From NCBI GenBank assembly GCA_020721965.1, contig DYLS01000009.1:1-62889 (forward strand): a DNA stretch of 62,889 bases. The letters run 5' to 3'. Positions 44,828 to 54,177 of the stretch are shown piece by piece. The notes under the pieces are model-generated. The model was not told where the DNA came from and did not search any database. It saw only the letters and a list, made by a program, of their open reading frames with translations. The stretch's first letter is position 1, and each line of letters starts with the position of its first letter. The translations under genes and the position numbers were made by a program. Source of the stretch: Blastopirellula marina (lineage in GTDB: Bacteria > Planctomycetota > Planctomycetia > Pirellulales > Thermoguttaceae).

Positions 44828-45283
44828 TCACCGGGCATAAACCGGCCGGCGTACGGAGGTCTTTTGTTTGCCCACCGTGTCATTTGCGGAAAGTGTCCGC
44901 TGGGCCTTGCTGAGATCATTTACTTTGATGACCGCCACCCCGCCCCCTTTGGCGCCAGTCTCACTGCCGAAAGAATGATAAGCGTAATCGATATTGAGAC
45001 GCTGTTCTGCCAATCGTTCACATATCTTCCGAAACCCGCCGGGTTGCTTCGGCACATCCACCAACAGCACGTCGGTTACTTCATAGGGCAAATTGAGATG
45101 CGTCAACACGACCACAGCCTTGTCCGCATCCTTAGGCACAAAACGCACCGTGCCGCGATCACCCGAGTCCATGACCACCAAGGCCCGATAGCCAACCTTG
45201 GACTTCGCCATAGCCCCCAGGAGTTGGGCTAGCCGCCCGGGCTTGTTGATTAACCGCACGGAAATCTGCTTCGCCGTCTCCAT
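44828..45283 (-). CDS. double ACT-domain protein
   Basis: A 151-residue protein starting METAKQISVRLINKPGRLAQ. The ATG at 45283 is preceded by AAGGAG at 6-nt spacing, which decides the start. Two ACT domains are visible: residues about 6-70 (SVRLINKPGRLAQLLGAMAKSK) and about 75-135 (TDVLLVDVPKQPGGFRKICE). ACT pairs usually bind amino acids and regulate metabolism; similar stand-alone proteins are annotated as amino-acid-binding. It is not next to an amino-acid biosynthetic gene here. Confidence 0.75.
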   Translation of the reverse strand: METAKQISVRLINKPGRLAQLLGAMAKSKVGYRALVVMDSGDRGTVRFVPKDADKAVVVLTHLNLPYEVTDVLLVDVPKQPGGFRKICERLAEQRLNIDYAYHSFGSETGAKGGGVAVIKVNDLSKAQRTLSANDTVGKQKTSVRRPVYAR

Positions 45284-45524
45284 CAGATTCTCCTTGTGTT
45301 TACGAGAAGTATGGGACTCTATAACACCCGGTAATTCGTGCTCAATATCCGCCATCAAGATTCGATGTTGCTACCACCTCCTTTCTTAAAGCTTGCGGCT
45401 TACGCCGCCAACATTCCGCCGACGAGCGAATACCACGTCAAACCGTTCCCTGGCAAAGCCCTGAGCCCCCCCTTCGCCCGTCCCTAACACCAGGCCCTCG
45501 AGACGGACTCGCTTCGTCGGCCTT

Positions 45525-45570
45525 CCGACATCCCACACAAAAAGAATCCGACATCCCACACAATAAGAAT
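45525..45570. repeat. two-copy 23-bp tandem duplication
   Basis: Units 45525-45547 and 45548-45570 differ at one position and share CCGACATCCCACACAA and AAGAAT. Confidence 0.85.
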
Positions 45571-45737
45571 ACGTGTATCGCGGCCCAGGTCAACAATCGA
45601 GCTCCCCCTTTTGGTAAACCGGTGCCGTCTCACCGACCGTCAGGGCGAGCCGGAGCCAAATCTCGCCTGCCCGAGTCAAGTTTCACATCCTGTTTCGCTC
45701 GCTCACGGCGGAGACCCGGAACTCCATGCCCAACCCC

Positions 45738-45791
45738 ATCGTCTAAGTATCGAACAGGATGCCAATCGTCTAAATATCGAACGAGATGTTG
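45738..45791. repeat. two-copy 27-bp tandem duplication
   Basis: Units 45738-45764 and 45765-45791 share ATCGTCTAARTATCGAAC; the remaining bases differ at several positions. Confidence 0.75.
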
Positions 45792-46117
45792 GGATGCGGA
45801 GGTGGAACCGTCGCGCGCCCTTCGTACGCCCCTCGCGTGCCGCTGCATCGCCCTCGTCGTCGCTTGCAGGGAGCCTGGCCACTTTGTCACAACAAAGGAA
45901 AACACAACGGCACTAGTGGCGACCAGCAAACCGAGCGTCCCATCGTCATGAAACCAATCGGCACCGGAACCGCAAGACAGCTTGCGAACGGTCGGACCGC
46001 GAGGATAACGAAGTCGCAACTCGATGCAGGCTGGATGGTATCGAAATCGGCATCGCGTAACGCCGTGATGTGATCGCGCGGATCGATTCGAGCGGATTTT
46101 TTCAAGGAGGTAGGACG

Positions 46118-48511
46118 ATGAGCTGTCAACGTACATGGGGACCGTGTGGGTGGATTCTTCCACTCTTCTTAGTCGCTGACATGGTGCTGGCATCGACGGT
46201 CATGGGGCAAGGATTCCTGATCGTACCGGATGATGGGGTTCGCTTGCCGCGACCGATCATCATTTGGCCGCCCTACCCTCCTCCACCACCGCGTCCCCCA
46301 ATTCTGCCCGTGCCCCCGCCACCCGCCGTGAGCTACAGTGTGGACTCGCTCTCCGTGCAAGGCCGGATCGACCGGCAGGTAGCCCAAGTCGAAGTCGCAC
46401 AGACCTTTCTGAACACGGGGAGCCGCACCCTGGAAGCCTCTTTCGTGTTTCCGCTGCCGTACGACGGGGCCGTGGATCGCATGACCTTTATGGTGGACGG
46501 GAAGGAAATTCCAGCCAGGATGCTAGAAGCCGATCAGGCGCGGCAGGAATACGAACGGATCGTGAGACGCAACAAGGACCCTGCCCTTTTGGAATGGATC
46601 GGGACAGGCATGTTCAAAACCAGCGTCTTTCCGATCCCGCCAGGCCAAAAGCGGACAGTATCCTTGCACTATACGCAGCTCTGCCGAAAACACGATTCGT
46701 TGGTTGATTTCCTCTTCCCGTTAAGCGCGGCCAAGTACACATCCAAACCGCTCCGGGAGCTGTCGATACGCCTCCATCTGCAAGCCGAACGCGAGATCAA
46801 GAACGTCTATTCCCCGAATCACGACGTGGAGGTGAAACGTGGGGACGCCAATTCCGTCACAGTCCAGTACTCCGCCCGAGACGTCGTTCCCCTGGCGGAC
46901 TTCCGGTTGATGTTCAACGTTTCCAGCGACCCCTTGTCCGCCACGCTTTTGAGCTACAAATCTCCAGAGGAGGAAGACGGGGTTTTCCTGTTGCTGGTAT
47001 CCCCCGCCATTCCCGAGCGGACCAAACCGCTGCCGAAAACGGTCGTGTTCGCGGCCGATCGCTCGGGAAGCATGAGCGGGAAAAAAATCGAGCAACTTCG
47101 CGAGGCGATGAAATTCATTATTCAGAACCTCCGCGAAGGTGACCTGTTCAACATCGTGGCCTATGACAACGAGGTCGAACTGTTCCGCCCGGAATTGCAA
47201 CGATACAACGACCAGACCCGTAGGGAAGCCCTGGCCTTCGCCGAGGGATTGGTGGCGGGGGGAAGCACGAACATCGATGGGGCGTTACGCACAGCTCTTT
47301 CCCAACTTCAGGACGCCAATCGGCCCAACTATATCTTGTTCCTGACCGACGGCCTTCCCACCGCCGGCGTCACGAATGAGATGCAAATCGTCGAAAACTT
47401 GAAAAAGGCGAGCCAGGTTCGAGCCCGCGTTTTCACCTTCGGCGTCGGATACGACGTGAACAGCCGACTTCTCGACCGATTGGCCCGCGTCGGCCGCGGT
47501 TATACCGCGTATGTCCAGCCTGACGAATCCATCGAGGACCACGTGGCCCGATTGTATCGACGGATTGAGGCTCCGGTATTGACCGATGTCCAATTGGAAT
47601 GGGAATATGACGGCGTTGAAGGCCCCCCGCCCGTCTATCGCCTCAATCCCGTGCCGCCGTTCGATATCTCCGCGGGCGATCAATTGGCGTTGACGGGCCG
47701 CTATCGTCGCGCCGGCCCAGCCAAAGTCATTCTCCGCGGCCGGATGGGCGGCGAAGAGCAGCAATTCTCTTTTCCCGTTGAATTCGCTTCCCGCTCGGGC
47801 GACGAGTCCACCGCCTTCGTGGAACGCGTCTGGGCGATTCGAAGGGTGGGCGACCTATTGGACGAGATCGATTTGCACGGGCGGAATCAGGAGCTGATCG
47901 AGGAACTGACGAAGCTGGCCCTCAAGCACGGGATCGTCACGCCGTACACCTCGTACCTCGCGGACGAAAATGTGTCGCTCCACGATACGGCTGCCAACAC
48001 CCGCCGCACAGCCGAGAGGCTCCGCGGTTTGGAAGCCGCCGAAGGACGCCTGGGGTTCGCGCAGCGGAGGGCCAAAAGTGCCCTCCAACAGGTCGACCGC
48101 CCAGCCATCGCCATGGATTCGTTGGGCTGGTCTCTGGCCAATGGCAGGGAGCCTGCCACCGCTCCCTCTGCCGAACACGGCGGACTCGCTGGATCGCCCA
48201 GCGGAAGCCCGTCCGGAGCAGCGGCCTCCGAGACGCCCGCTCTCTCCGAGACCGCCCCAGAGATGGACCAAGCGGCAACGGGGCAAACGATGCGGCAAGT
48301 CGCAAATCGGGTCTTCTATCGCCGTCAAGGCCAATGGATCGATTCGACCCTCACGGACAAGCAGCAACAAAACCCGCGGCGAATCAAGCAGTTTAGTGAC
48401 GAGTACTTCGAGCTGGCCCAGCGGTACGGGCGTCAGGTAACTCCATACATGATCTTTGATGAACCGGTCCTCTTGAAGGTCGACCAGGAGGCCGTCTTGA
48501 TCGAGCCATAG
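46118..48511 (+). CDS. exported VIT and von Willebrand factor A domain protein
   Basis: A 797-residue protein. The ATG at 46118 has a strong GGAGG 10 nt upstream. A signal peptide (WILPLFLVADMVLASTVMG) precedes a proline-rich linker (PPYPPPPPRPPILPVPPPP). The VIT domain (about 85-215) has SLSVQGRIDRQVAQVEVAQT and the typical PLPYDGAVDRMTF. The vWA domain (about 305-490) has a complete MIDAS motif DRSGS, with Asp314. A C-terminal region resembling inter-alpha-trypsin inhibitor heavy chains follows, with KHGIVTPYTSYLADE. A metal-dependent adhesive or scaffolding role at the cell surface is inferred. It is a single gene. Confidence 0.87.
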   Translation: MSCQRTWGPCGWILPLFLVADMVLASTVMGQGFLIVPDDGVRLPRPIIIWPPYPPPPPRPPILPVPPPPAVSYSVDSLSVQGRIDRQVAQVEVAQTFLNTGSRTLEASFVFPLPYDGAVDRMTFMVDGKEIPARMLEADQARQEYERIVRRNKDPALLEWIGTGMFKTSVFPIPPGQKRTVSLHYTQLCRKHDSLVDFLFPLSAAKYTSKPLRELSIRLHLQAEREIKNVYSPNHDVEVKRGDANSVTVQYSARDVVPLADFRLMFNVSSDPLSATLLSYKSPEEEDGVFLLLVSPAIPERTKPLPKTVVFAADRSGSMSGKKIEQLREAMKFIIQNLREGDLFNIVAYDNEVELFRPELQRYNDQTRREALAFAEGLVAGGSTNIDGALRTALSQLQDANRPNYILFLTDGLPTAGVTNEMQIVENLKKASQVRARVFTFGVGYDVNSRLLDRLARVGRGYTAYVQPDESIEDHVARLYRRIEAPVLTDVQLEWEYDGVEGPPPVYRLNPVPPFDISAGDQLALTGRYRRAGPAKVILRGRMGGEEQQFSFPVEFASRSGDESTAFVERVWAIRRVGDLLDEIDLHGRNQELIEELTKLALKHGIVTPYTSYLADENVSLHDTAANTRRTAERLRGLEAAEGRLGFAQRRAKSALQQVDRPAIAMDSLGWSLANGREPATAPSAEHGGLAGSPSGSPSGAAASETPALSETAPEMDQAATGQTMRQVANRVFYRRQGQWIDSTLTDKQQQNPRRIKQFSDEYFELAQRYGRQVTPYMIFDEPVLLKVDQEAVLIEP

Positions 48512-48754
48512 AATCCGCCGGGAAACGAAATCAAAGGACGGGCGCCTCGCGAAAGAGCCAACCCCGCCTTGGCTAGGTTCCAGCGTGCCGGAAACGAATG
48601 CGGCGAGGTCCGACCGATCTCTGTGCGGCTGTCACCGGGGTGCGGATTTTGCGTATGCGCAGGACTGCGACGGCGACTAGGGCTACTCCCCGTGCCCTGG
48701 TGCTACGCTGTGATTTCTCGAATCGGACTTTGGGACCATGGCGAGGCCCCTGAG

Positions 48755-49450
48755 TCAATCGCAATATCCGCCGTCCATGCCTAAGCACGTTTTCAATTCT
48801 TCGAACCGTCGAGCATATTGATCGGTTGAGGAATGAACGTGTTCCGCCTCTGTGATGAAGCGGATTTGCTCATCACACGCAACACCGTGGGCCTTGAGTA
48901 TCCGCTCGAACGGCCGAAGATCCGACCCGTACGCGATCAGGAGTTTGTGCTCGTCGAATTGTACTTCGACGGGCACGTCCGGATTGAGGACCGCAATCCC
49001 CGCGCAACCGTCATTCAGCAGGAGGTCCTCGAACTCCCAGAGCGTACTCTTCAGGACAGGCAAATCGATGTGTTCCCGGTAGAGATCCTGGTGGCCCGGC
49101 TGGGTGCGACAGTGGCTGGTTTCCAGCACGACGTCTACCTCCGTGCCCATCGGATCAAGCATCTCCAGGAAAACGTCGAACAACCGCTCCTTGGAGACCG
49201 CGGCCATCAGGACCGGAATGGTCATGCGGCTCTCTTCGTCGCGATACACGTCATGCCGGTACCCTTCGCACGGCACCACTTGGAGGTCATAGGAAGGGCG
49301 AACAGCATCAGTAAGCGTGAAACGGCCGTATCGCGCGATCCGCAAGTGAGCTTCGAGTTCCTCTTCGCTGAGGTTCTCGAAGCTGCCAACGATCGTTGCC
49401 GCATCGCCTTCCCGCGTGACATTTCGAATGAATTTTTTCAGGAAGCCCAT
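48755..49450 (-). CDS. conserved hypothetical protein
   Basis: A 231-residue soluble, acidic protein (MGFLKKFIRNVTREGDAATIVG). No signal peptide or membrane segment is seen. It contains two regular alpha/beta-like halves: IPVLMAAVSKERLFDVFLEM with VDVVLETSH, and STLWEFEDLLLNDGCAGIAV with VQFDEHKLLIAYGSD. It resembles a planctomycete-conserved family without assigned function. Composition is like its neighbours, so transfer is not suggested. It is convergent with the VIT-vWA gene. Confidence 0.6.
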   Translation of the reverse strand: MGFLKKFIRNVTREGDAATIVGSFENLSEEELEAHLRIARYGRFTLTDAVRPSYDLQVVPCEGYRHDVYRDEESRMTIPVLMAAVSKERLFDVFLEMLDPMGTEVDVVLETSHCRTQPGHQDLYREHIDLPVLKSTLWEFEDLLLNDGCAGIAVLNPDVPVEVQFDEHKLLIAYGSDLRPFERILKAHGVACDEQIRFITEAEHVHSSTDQYARRFEELKTCLGMDGGYCD

Positions 49451-50326
49451 CGGTGCTCTCGAGTTCCGCTGCCTATTTTAATGGAGATAACTGTGCTCCC
49501 CCCGATGTCATCCGTACCATCGCTTTCAATCCCAGGATTTCCATCTCGCTGGCCGGCCAACTCTCGAAGTCTGCTGGACCGAAAAAACCTCAACGCCATA
49601 CTTCTCGATCACAATGAGTTTGCTGTTTCCAGCCCCCGCGTAGCCGTCCGATTCTCCTTCCACACAAAGGTACGTCATAATTCCGAGGCGTAACCTCGAT
49701 TTTTCCTTCTTCGCTTTGCCTATGCCCCTTGTGTTCGGCAAATCCATCACGATCCGTGTCACTGGCCGCCACGGCTTTGCAATACGCGCGGGGCACCCGT
49801 CGGCCACGCTTCCAATCAATACCGCGACCGCCGTGCTTTTCACACGTCGCTTTAGTTGAACTCTAGCACCGGAATTGCGACAGTGAGCATGGGAACGTGA
49901 AAAAACTTGGGCGGGAAGCGGTACCTGCGAAAGCGATTTTCTTTTTTCGAAGAGTCTGCAACCCCGGCAAAGTATTCACCGTGAAACGAAGAGTGAACCA
50001 GCATCGATAAACCGGCTCCCGCGGCAACGGTTCCCGCGGCAATATCGGGAGGCGCGTTGAAAGACGCATGGCTAAGTGTTACAACAGACTCGGTCCTCAA
50101 AGTCGCATCCAAGCAAGCAACTCGGCCCTCGGGGACAAGCAACACAGCCCTAGTGGAAATCAAGAAGGTTGGAATGATGAAGCCGCAAGCCAGTGTCTTC
50201 GCACGTCGGTCCTTGCTGAGTCGGCCTTGCGACTTGATCGGAGGCCGCGGCGAGTTTCGGGTAGGCCCGCAGCGGACCAAGCGTGCGGCGATCCCAGCCG
50301 CACACAACGCTGGGAGACGATGGACC
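49451..50326. other. long intergenic region, nothing recognised
   Basis: About 875 bp before the sulfatase start. Minus-strand frames at 49526-49843 and 49852-50394 lack a recognised family and have no clear ribosome-binding site, and the latter overlaps the sulfatase gene. They could be remnants of a decayed gene. A small imperfect 15-bp duplication (CTCCCGCGGCAAC, TTCCCGCGGCAAT) lies near 50010-50040. Confidence 0.4.
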
Positions 50327-51925
50327 GTGCTTTCCCGGCGGTTTTTCATGGCCGTGCTCACGATCGTGGCCGCATACCAACTGACAGCAGCCAATCCGGC
50401 CCAGGCTGGTCTCCTTGATTCTCACGCCCAAGCCACGGGGCAACGCGGGGAAGCGACCACCGGCACGGAGGAGCCACAGCTAGCCTCGTCCGACGCCGCG
50501 AAAAAGCCCCCCAACATCATCCTCATCCTGGCTGATGACCTCGGCTACGGAGACCTGGGCTGCTACGGACAAGAGAAAATCCAAACGCCGAATATCGATC
50601 GTCTGACGGCGGAGGGGATGAGGTTTACCCAATTTTATTGCGGCGCGCCCGTATGCGCCCCGTCCCGATGCGTGCTGATGACCGGTAAACATCTGGGCCA
50701 CGCCGCGATCCGTGACAACTCGGAAGTTCGGCCCGAGGGCCAATTGCCGCTCCCCGATGAGGAAATCACCTTGGGCGAGCTGTTACACAGGGCGGGCTAC
50801 CGAACGGCTGCCATCGGCAAGTGGGGACTGGGACCTCCCGGCAGCAGTGGCGATCCCAACCGTCAAGGATTCGACCTCTTCTTCGGCTATAACTGCCAGC
50901 GCCACGCCCACAACTACTTTCCCACCTATCTGTACCGCAACGGGGAGAGGATTGCCCTGAACAACCCCGACTTCGCAGCCCATCAAAAGTTTCCGACGGG
51001 AGCGAACCCCGAAGATCCAAACTCTTTCGCCCGCTATCAAGGAAACGACTACGCCCCCGACGTCATGCTGAGGGAGGCCGTCCGTTTCATCCAAGAGAAC
51101 AAGGATCGTCCCTTTTTCCTTTACTTCCCCTCAACCATCCCGCACCTGGCCTTGCAGGTACCGGACTCGTCATTGGCGGAATACGTTGGAAAGTTTCCCG
51201 AGACCCCCTATTTGGGGCAAAAGGGCTATCTGCCCCACAGGACGCCGCGGGCGTGCCTCGCCGCAATGATCAGCTATCTGGATCGCCAGGTGGGAACCAT
51301 CATGAAAACCGTGAATGAACTGGGACTGGCCGAAGAGACGCTGGTCCTGTTTACCTCCGACAATGGCCCTCCTGAGGATGTGGGCGGCGCCGATACCCAA
51401 TTCTTCGGCAGCAACCGGCCGTGGCGCGGCTTCAAAGGGAGCGTCTTCGAAGGCGGCGTACGCGATCCCTTCATCGCCCGATGGCCGGGTCGCATCGCCG
51501 CTGGAAGCGTCAGCAAGCACATTGGCATCTTCTACGACCTGCTACCCACGCTTGCCGAACTTGTAGGCTGTCCCGCCCCGCCCGATTGCGATGGCATCAG
51601 CTTTCTTCCCACATTGCTGGGAGGCGAGCAGAAAAAACAACACGAATTCGTATTTTATGAATTCTACGGCTACGGAGGCCAACAAGCCGTGCGCATGGGG
51701 CGTTGGAAGGGCATTCGGGAGCAGTGCTACCGCATTCCGGAAGGGCCGATGATGCTGTACGATCTGGAAAACGATCCCCAGGAAACGACGGACGTTGCCG
51801 CCCAGCACCCCGACATCGTCGCCCGGATCGAGGAAATCTTGCGGACCGAACATCGCAACCATCCCTACTGGGACTTCAAGGAGAAGCGGCGTCCGCCGCG
51901 TCCCGCCCCCACGGCCTCGCGGTAG
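50327..51925 (+). CDS. secreted arylsulfatase-type sulfatase
   Basis: A 532-residue type I sulfatase. The GTG at 50327 (VLSRRFFMAVLTIVAAYQLTA) gives a signal peptide cleaved near AQAG; the ATG at 50348 is a possible start. The formylglycine motif is CAPSR with Cys110. Metal-binding LADDLGYGDLGCYG and LFTSDNGPPEDVGG, and the active-site GKWGLG, are all present. Overall it is closest to arylsulfatase A/GalNAc-6-sulfatase-like enzymes of the ATSA group. Hydrolysis of a sulfated polysaccharide is expected. No sulfatase-modifying enzyme gene is in the window. Confidence 0.9.
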   Translation: MLSRRFFMAVLTIVAAYQLTAANPAQAGLLDSHAQATGQRGEATTGTEEPQLASSDAAKKPPNIILILADDLGYGDLGCYGQEKIQTPNIDRLTAEGMRFTQFYCGAPVCAPSRCVLMTGKHLGHAAIRDNSEVRPEGQLPLPDEEITLGELLHRAGYRTAAIGKWGLGPPGSSGDPNRQGFDLFFGYNCQRHAHNYFPTYLYRNGERIALNNPDFAAHQKFPTGANPEDPNSFARYQGNDYAPDVMLREAVRFIQENKDRPFFLYFPSTIPHLALQVPDSSLAEYVGKFPETPYLGQKGYLPHRTPRACLAAMISYLDRQVGTIMKTVNELGLAEETLVLFTSDNGPPEDVGGADTQFFGSNRPWRGFKGSVFEGGVRDPFIARWPGRIAAGSVSKHIGIFYDLLPTLAELVGCPAPPDCDGISFLPTLLGGEQKKQHEFVFYEFYGYGGQQAVRMGRWKGIREQCYRIPEGPMMLYDLENDPQETTDVAAQHPDIVARIEEILRTEHRNHPYWDFKEKRRPPRPAPTASR

Positions 51926-52030
51926 AAAACCGTATCTCGCTGGAATGCGTGGCACTACGTGGCATACTCTTTCTCATCGATGCTTTTCACATCACCGTCG
52001 CTGTGCATGAGCCGTGTAGGCTCGTCGCCG

Positions 52031-53575
52031 ATGATAGCGTGGGCGGTTGTCCCGAGGGTATGGGCCTTGCTCTTGCTTGCCGGGGTGGTGTTCGGTTGTC
52101 GTCCGGCGACTCAGCCCCAGCCCACGACAGAGAGGGCAACGCCTGCCCCCACAGGCCGCGACGCCCCACCCCGAGCAGAATTGTGGTACTTGCAATCGGT
52201 CTTCGGTCGGCATGTGGGTTACGAACATCAATCCATTCGCCCCGTTCCGACGTCGCAGGGCACTATGTGGGAAGTCACCGGCGAGAATCGATTGGCCGTC
52301 AACCGTTCCGGCACGACAATCGAGATCGCGATGCGGTACCGGAGCACCGAGACGCCCACGGGGGAATTGCGGGACTTTGAGCTGGAAATGATTCAAGGCC
52401 CTTTAATCACTCGGCAGCGCGGTCGAAGAGACGGCGATCGCTTGCAACTGGAAGTCGAGGCAGCCGGGCGGCGGAGCACCGTCGCCATTCATCTCCCGCC
52501 CCATTGCGGCGGCCTTCTTGGCATTCAAGCCAGTTTGTGGCGTCAGCCGATGAACCCGGGAGAGCGACGAACCCTACACCTTTTCCTGCCGGGACTGAAC
52601 GCCGTCGGAGAGGCGATCCTAAGCTCGGAGGCTTGGGAATCGGTAACCTTACTCGATACAACGGCGCGACTGCTGCGAATTCGAGTCGCCACGAAGATCG
52701 GCAACTCCTCAACGCTTCATGCGATCCTCTGGTGCGACGCCTCCGGCCTGATCTTGCGACAGCGTCTGGAGTCGCTGAACGTGATTTCGGAGTTGACCGA
52801 CAAAGATCGGGCCGTGGCCGATCCGACGGCCATGCTGGACCTCGTGAATGACATCCGCATTCCAGTGGATGTCGCGCCCGACAAAATCGCCTCCGCTCGC
52901 ACGGCGGTCTACCGGCTACGTTTCCCATCCGAGGGGTGGGAGATGCATGTGCTCGCCGACTCGCGGCAAAAGGTTCGCGTGATCGATGCCCACACCTTGG
53001 AGATTGAAGTTCAGTCCCGGCGTCTTTCCGACATCCAAGGCAAGCTACCCGACTGCGTTGATCCTGCCAGCGACGAAGATCGTAAGCCCAACACATACAT
53101 TCAATCGGACGCTGTCGAGATTCGCCGGATGGCGGAGGAGGCGGTTGCCGACATCCCCTCCGGCAATGCCCTGGCAGAGATCGCGGCGATAGAGGCCTAC
53201 GTTCACCGCGTGATGGTCGATCGCAACTATCGCAACGCCTTCGCCACGGCCTTGGATGCCGCGAAAAACCTGGAGGGTGACTGCACCGAACACGCCGTAC
53301 TATTGGCCGCCTTGGCTCGCGCACGCGGCTTTCCAGCCCGACTGGCGATGGGCCTGTTATACCACGAACGCGCACTCTACTATCACATGTGGACCGAGAT
53401 CTGGATCGAAGGCTGCTGGCTTCCTCTGGACGCCACGCTTGGTCTGGGTGGGGTTGGCGTGGGGCACATCACTCTGGCGCGAAGCAATCTTGCCGCTCCC
53501 GAAGCCCTGGTCGATTTCCTACCCCTCATGCAGGCAATCGGTCAACTCCAGATCGAGGTCCTAGACTTGAGGTAA
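52031..53575 (+). CDS. transglutaminase-like lipoprotein
   Basis: A 514-residue protein. The chosen ATG at 52031 starts a lipoprotein signal (VWALLLLAGVVFGC, lipobox VFGC). Upstream Met codons lack this register. The central part (about 50-370) is a beta-rich domain without known name. The C-terminal transglutaminase/protease-like domain has the Cys-His-Asp triad: Cys418 in EGDCTEHAVLLAALARARG, His in YYHMWTEIWI, and Asp in WLPLDATLG. Such proteins may crosslink, cleave or act as non-catalytic scaffolds. The gene ends 183 bp before a family-1 element. Confidence 0.8.
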   Translation: MIAWAVVPRVWALLLLAGVVFGCRPATQPQPTTERATPAPTGRDAPPRAELWYLQSVFGRHVGYEHQSIRPVPTSQGTMWEVTGENRLAVNRSGTTIEIAMRYRSTETPTGELRDFELEMIQGPLITRQRGRRDGDRLQLEVEAAGRRSTVAIHLPPHCGGLLGIQASLWRQPMNPGERRTLHLFLPGLNAVGEAILSSEAWESVTLLDTTARLLRIRVATKIGNSSTLHAILWCDASGLILRQRLESLNVISELTDKDRAVADPTAMLDLVNDIRIPVDVAPDKIASARTAVYRLRFPSEGWEMHVLADSRQKVRVIDAHTLEIEVQSRRLSDIQGKLPDCVDPASDEDRKPNTYIQSDAVEIRRMAEEAVADIPSGNALAEIAAIEAYVHRVMVDRNYRNAFATALDAAKNLEGDCTEHAVLLAALARARGFPARLAMGLLYHERALYYHMWTEIWIEGCWLPLDATLGLGGVGVGHITLARSNLAAPEALVDFLPLMQAIGQLQIEVLDLR

Positions 53576-53758
53576 CGCCACCCGGAAACATCTGCCCGAA
53601 TCATCATGCATGCGCTGATCGCGACGGCCGGTCGCATCCGAAGAGCCCACCGCAGGGGCGATTGCTGGGTTCAACGTCTTGCGGTGATGGAACAAAACGC
53701 CTCACAATATATGGCAAGCGCATCGTGCAATCCGTCGGACCTTGCGCTGCAGTACTAG

Positions 53759-53923
53759 CTGGACTTTTGCAAGTTGGGTTCACAAACTCCGCTCTCCCCT
53801 CGTGGGATTGAAGGAAGACGGTAGTTTAGTGCGAAAACGACCTTCCTGGTTTTTCTGAATTACCCAGAGCTTCAGTTTGCCGCCCTCTCTCAGAGGGGAG
53901 GCGAACAGTTTGCAAACGGCCAG
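53759..53923 (+). mobile_element. family-1 MITE-like element, copy I
   Basis: 165 bp, ends CTGGACTTTTGCAA and TTGCAAACGGCCAG, in forward orientation. Flanks TACTAG (53753-53758) and TGCTAG (53924-53929) match at 5 of 6 bases. Confidence 0.85.
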
Positions 53924-54021
53924 TGCTAGGCGAGCGCGATTCTAGCGTACCAAAACGAGTTTTTTACTCATTTCACCAGGCCCGCATTTCGCCTGCTCCT
54001 TTGCTGAATGCTGACTTTTCA

Positions 54022-54050
54022 TTGACGGCATCGCGCCGTCAAGTTACGAT
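54022..54050 (+). promoter_or_regulatory. promoter-like sequence overlapped by a perfect inverted repeat
   Basis: TTGACG (54022-54027) and TACGAT (54045-54050), separated by 17 nt, resemble a sigma-70 promoter. An 8-bp perfect inverted repeat, TTGACGGC (54022-54029) and GCCGTCAA (54035-54042), covers the -35 and most of the spacer, as a repressor operator would. It is 128 bp before the hydrolase start at 54178. Confidence 0.4.
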
Positions 54051-54177
54051 TCGATATTGAGGTCGATTGGCGATCGTGGCAAGACCCGATTGCGAATGAA
54101 CAGTCGCTGAGAATTCGAGACCGAGGAGCCTTGCGGGGCAAGTGAACCAGATCGGGCCTATTTCAGGGAGATCGTTT

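Larger units (their letters stand above)
45284..46117. other. large divergent intergenic region with tandem duplications
   Basis: About 830 bp between the ACT protein and the VIT-vWA gene. It holds two short tandem duplications (45525-45570 and 45738-45791) and a minus-strand GAAAGGAGGTGG at about 45373-45384 without a start codon at usable distance. No gene was supported. Confidence 0.45.
53576..54177. other. intergenic region with MITE-like element and promoter
   Basis: About 600 bp. A family-1 copy lies at 53759-53923. An inverted repeat overlapping a promoter-like sequence lies at 54022-54050, upstream of the next gene. Nothing else was recognised. Confidence 0.6.

Noticed and set aside
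45373-45384. Strong Shine-Dalgarno-like AAAGGAGGTGG on the minus strand
   Set aside because: No start codon lies at workable distance; the ACT gene has its own AAGGAG at the chosen start.
49526-50394. Two minus-strand open frames (105 and 180 codons) in the gap before the second sulfatase
   Set aside because: No recognised family, no good ribosome-binding site, and the second overlaps the sulfatase start; treated as non-coding or decayed.
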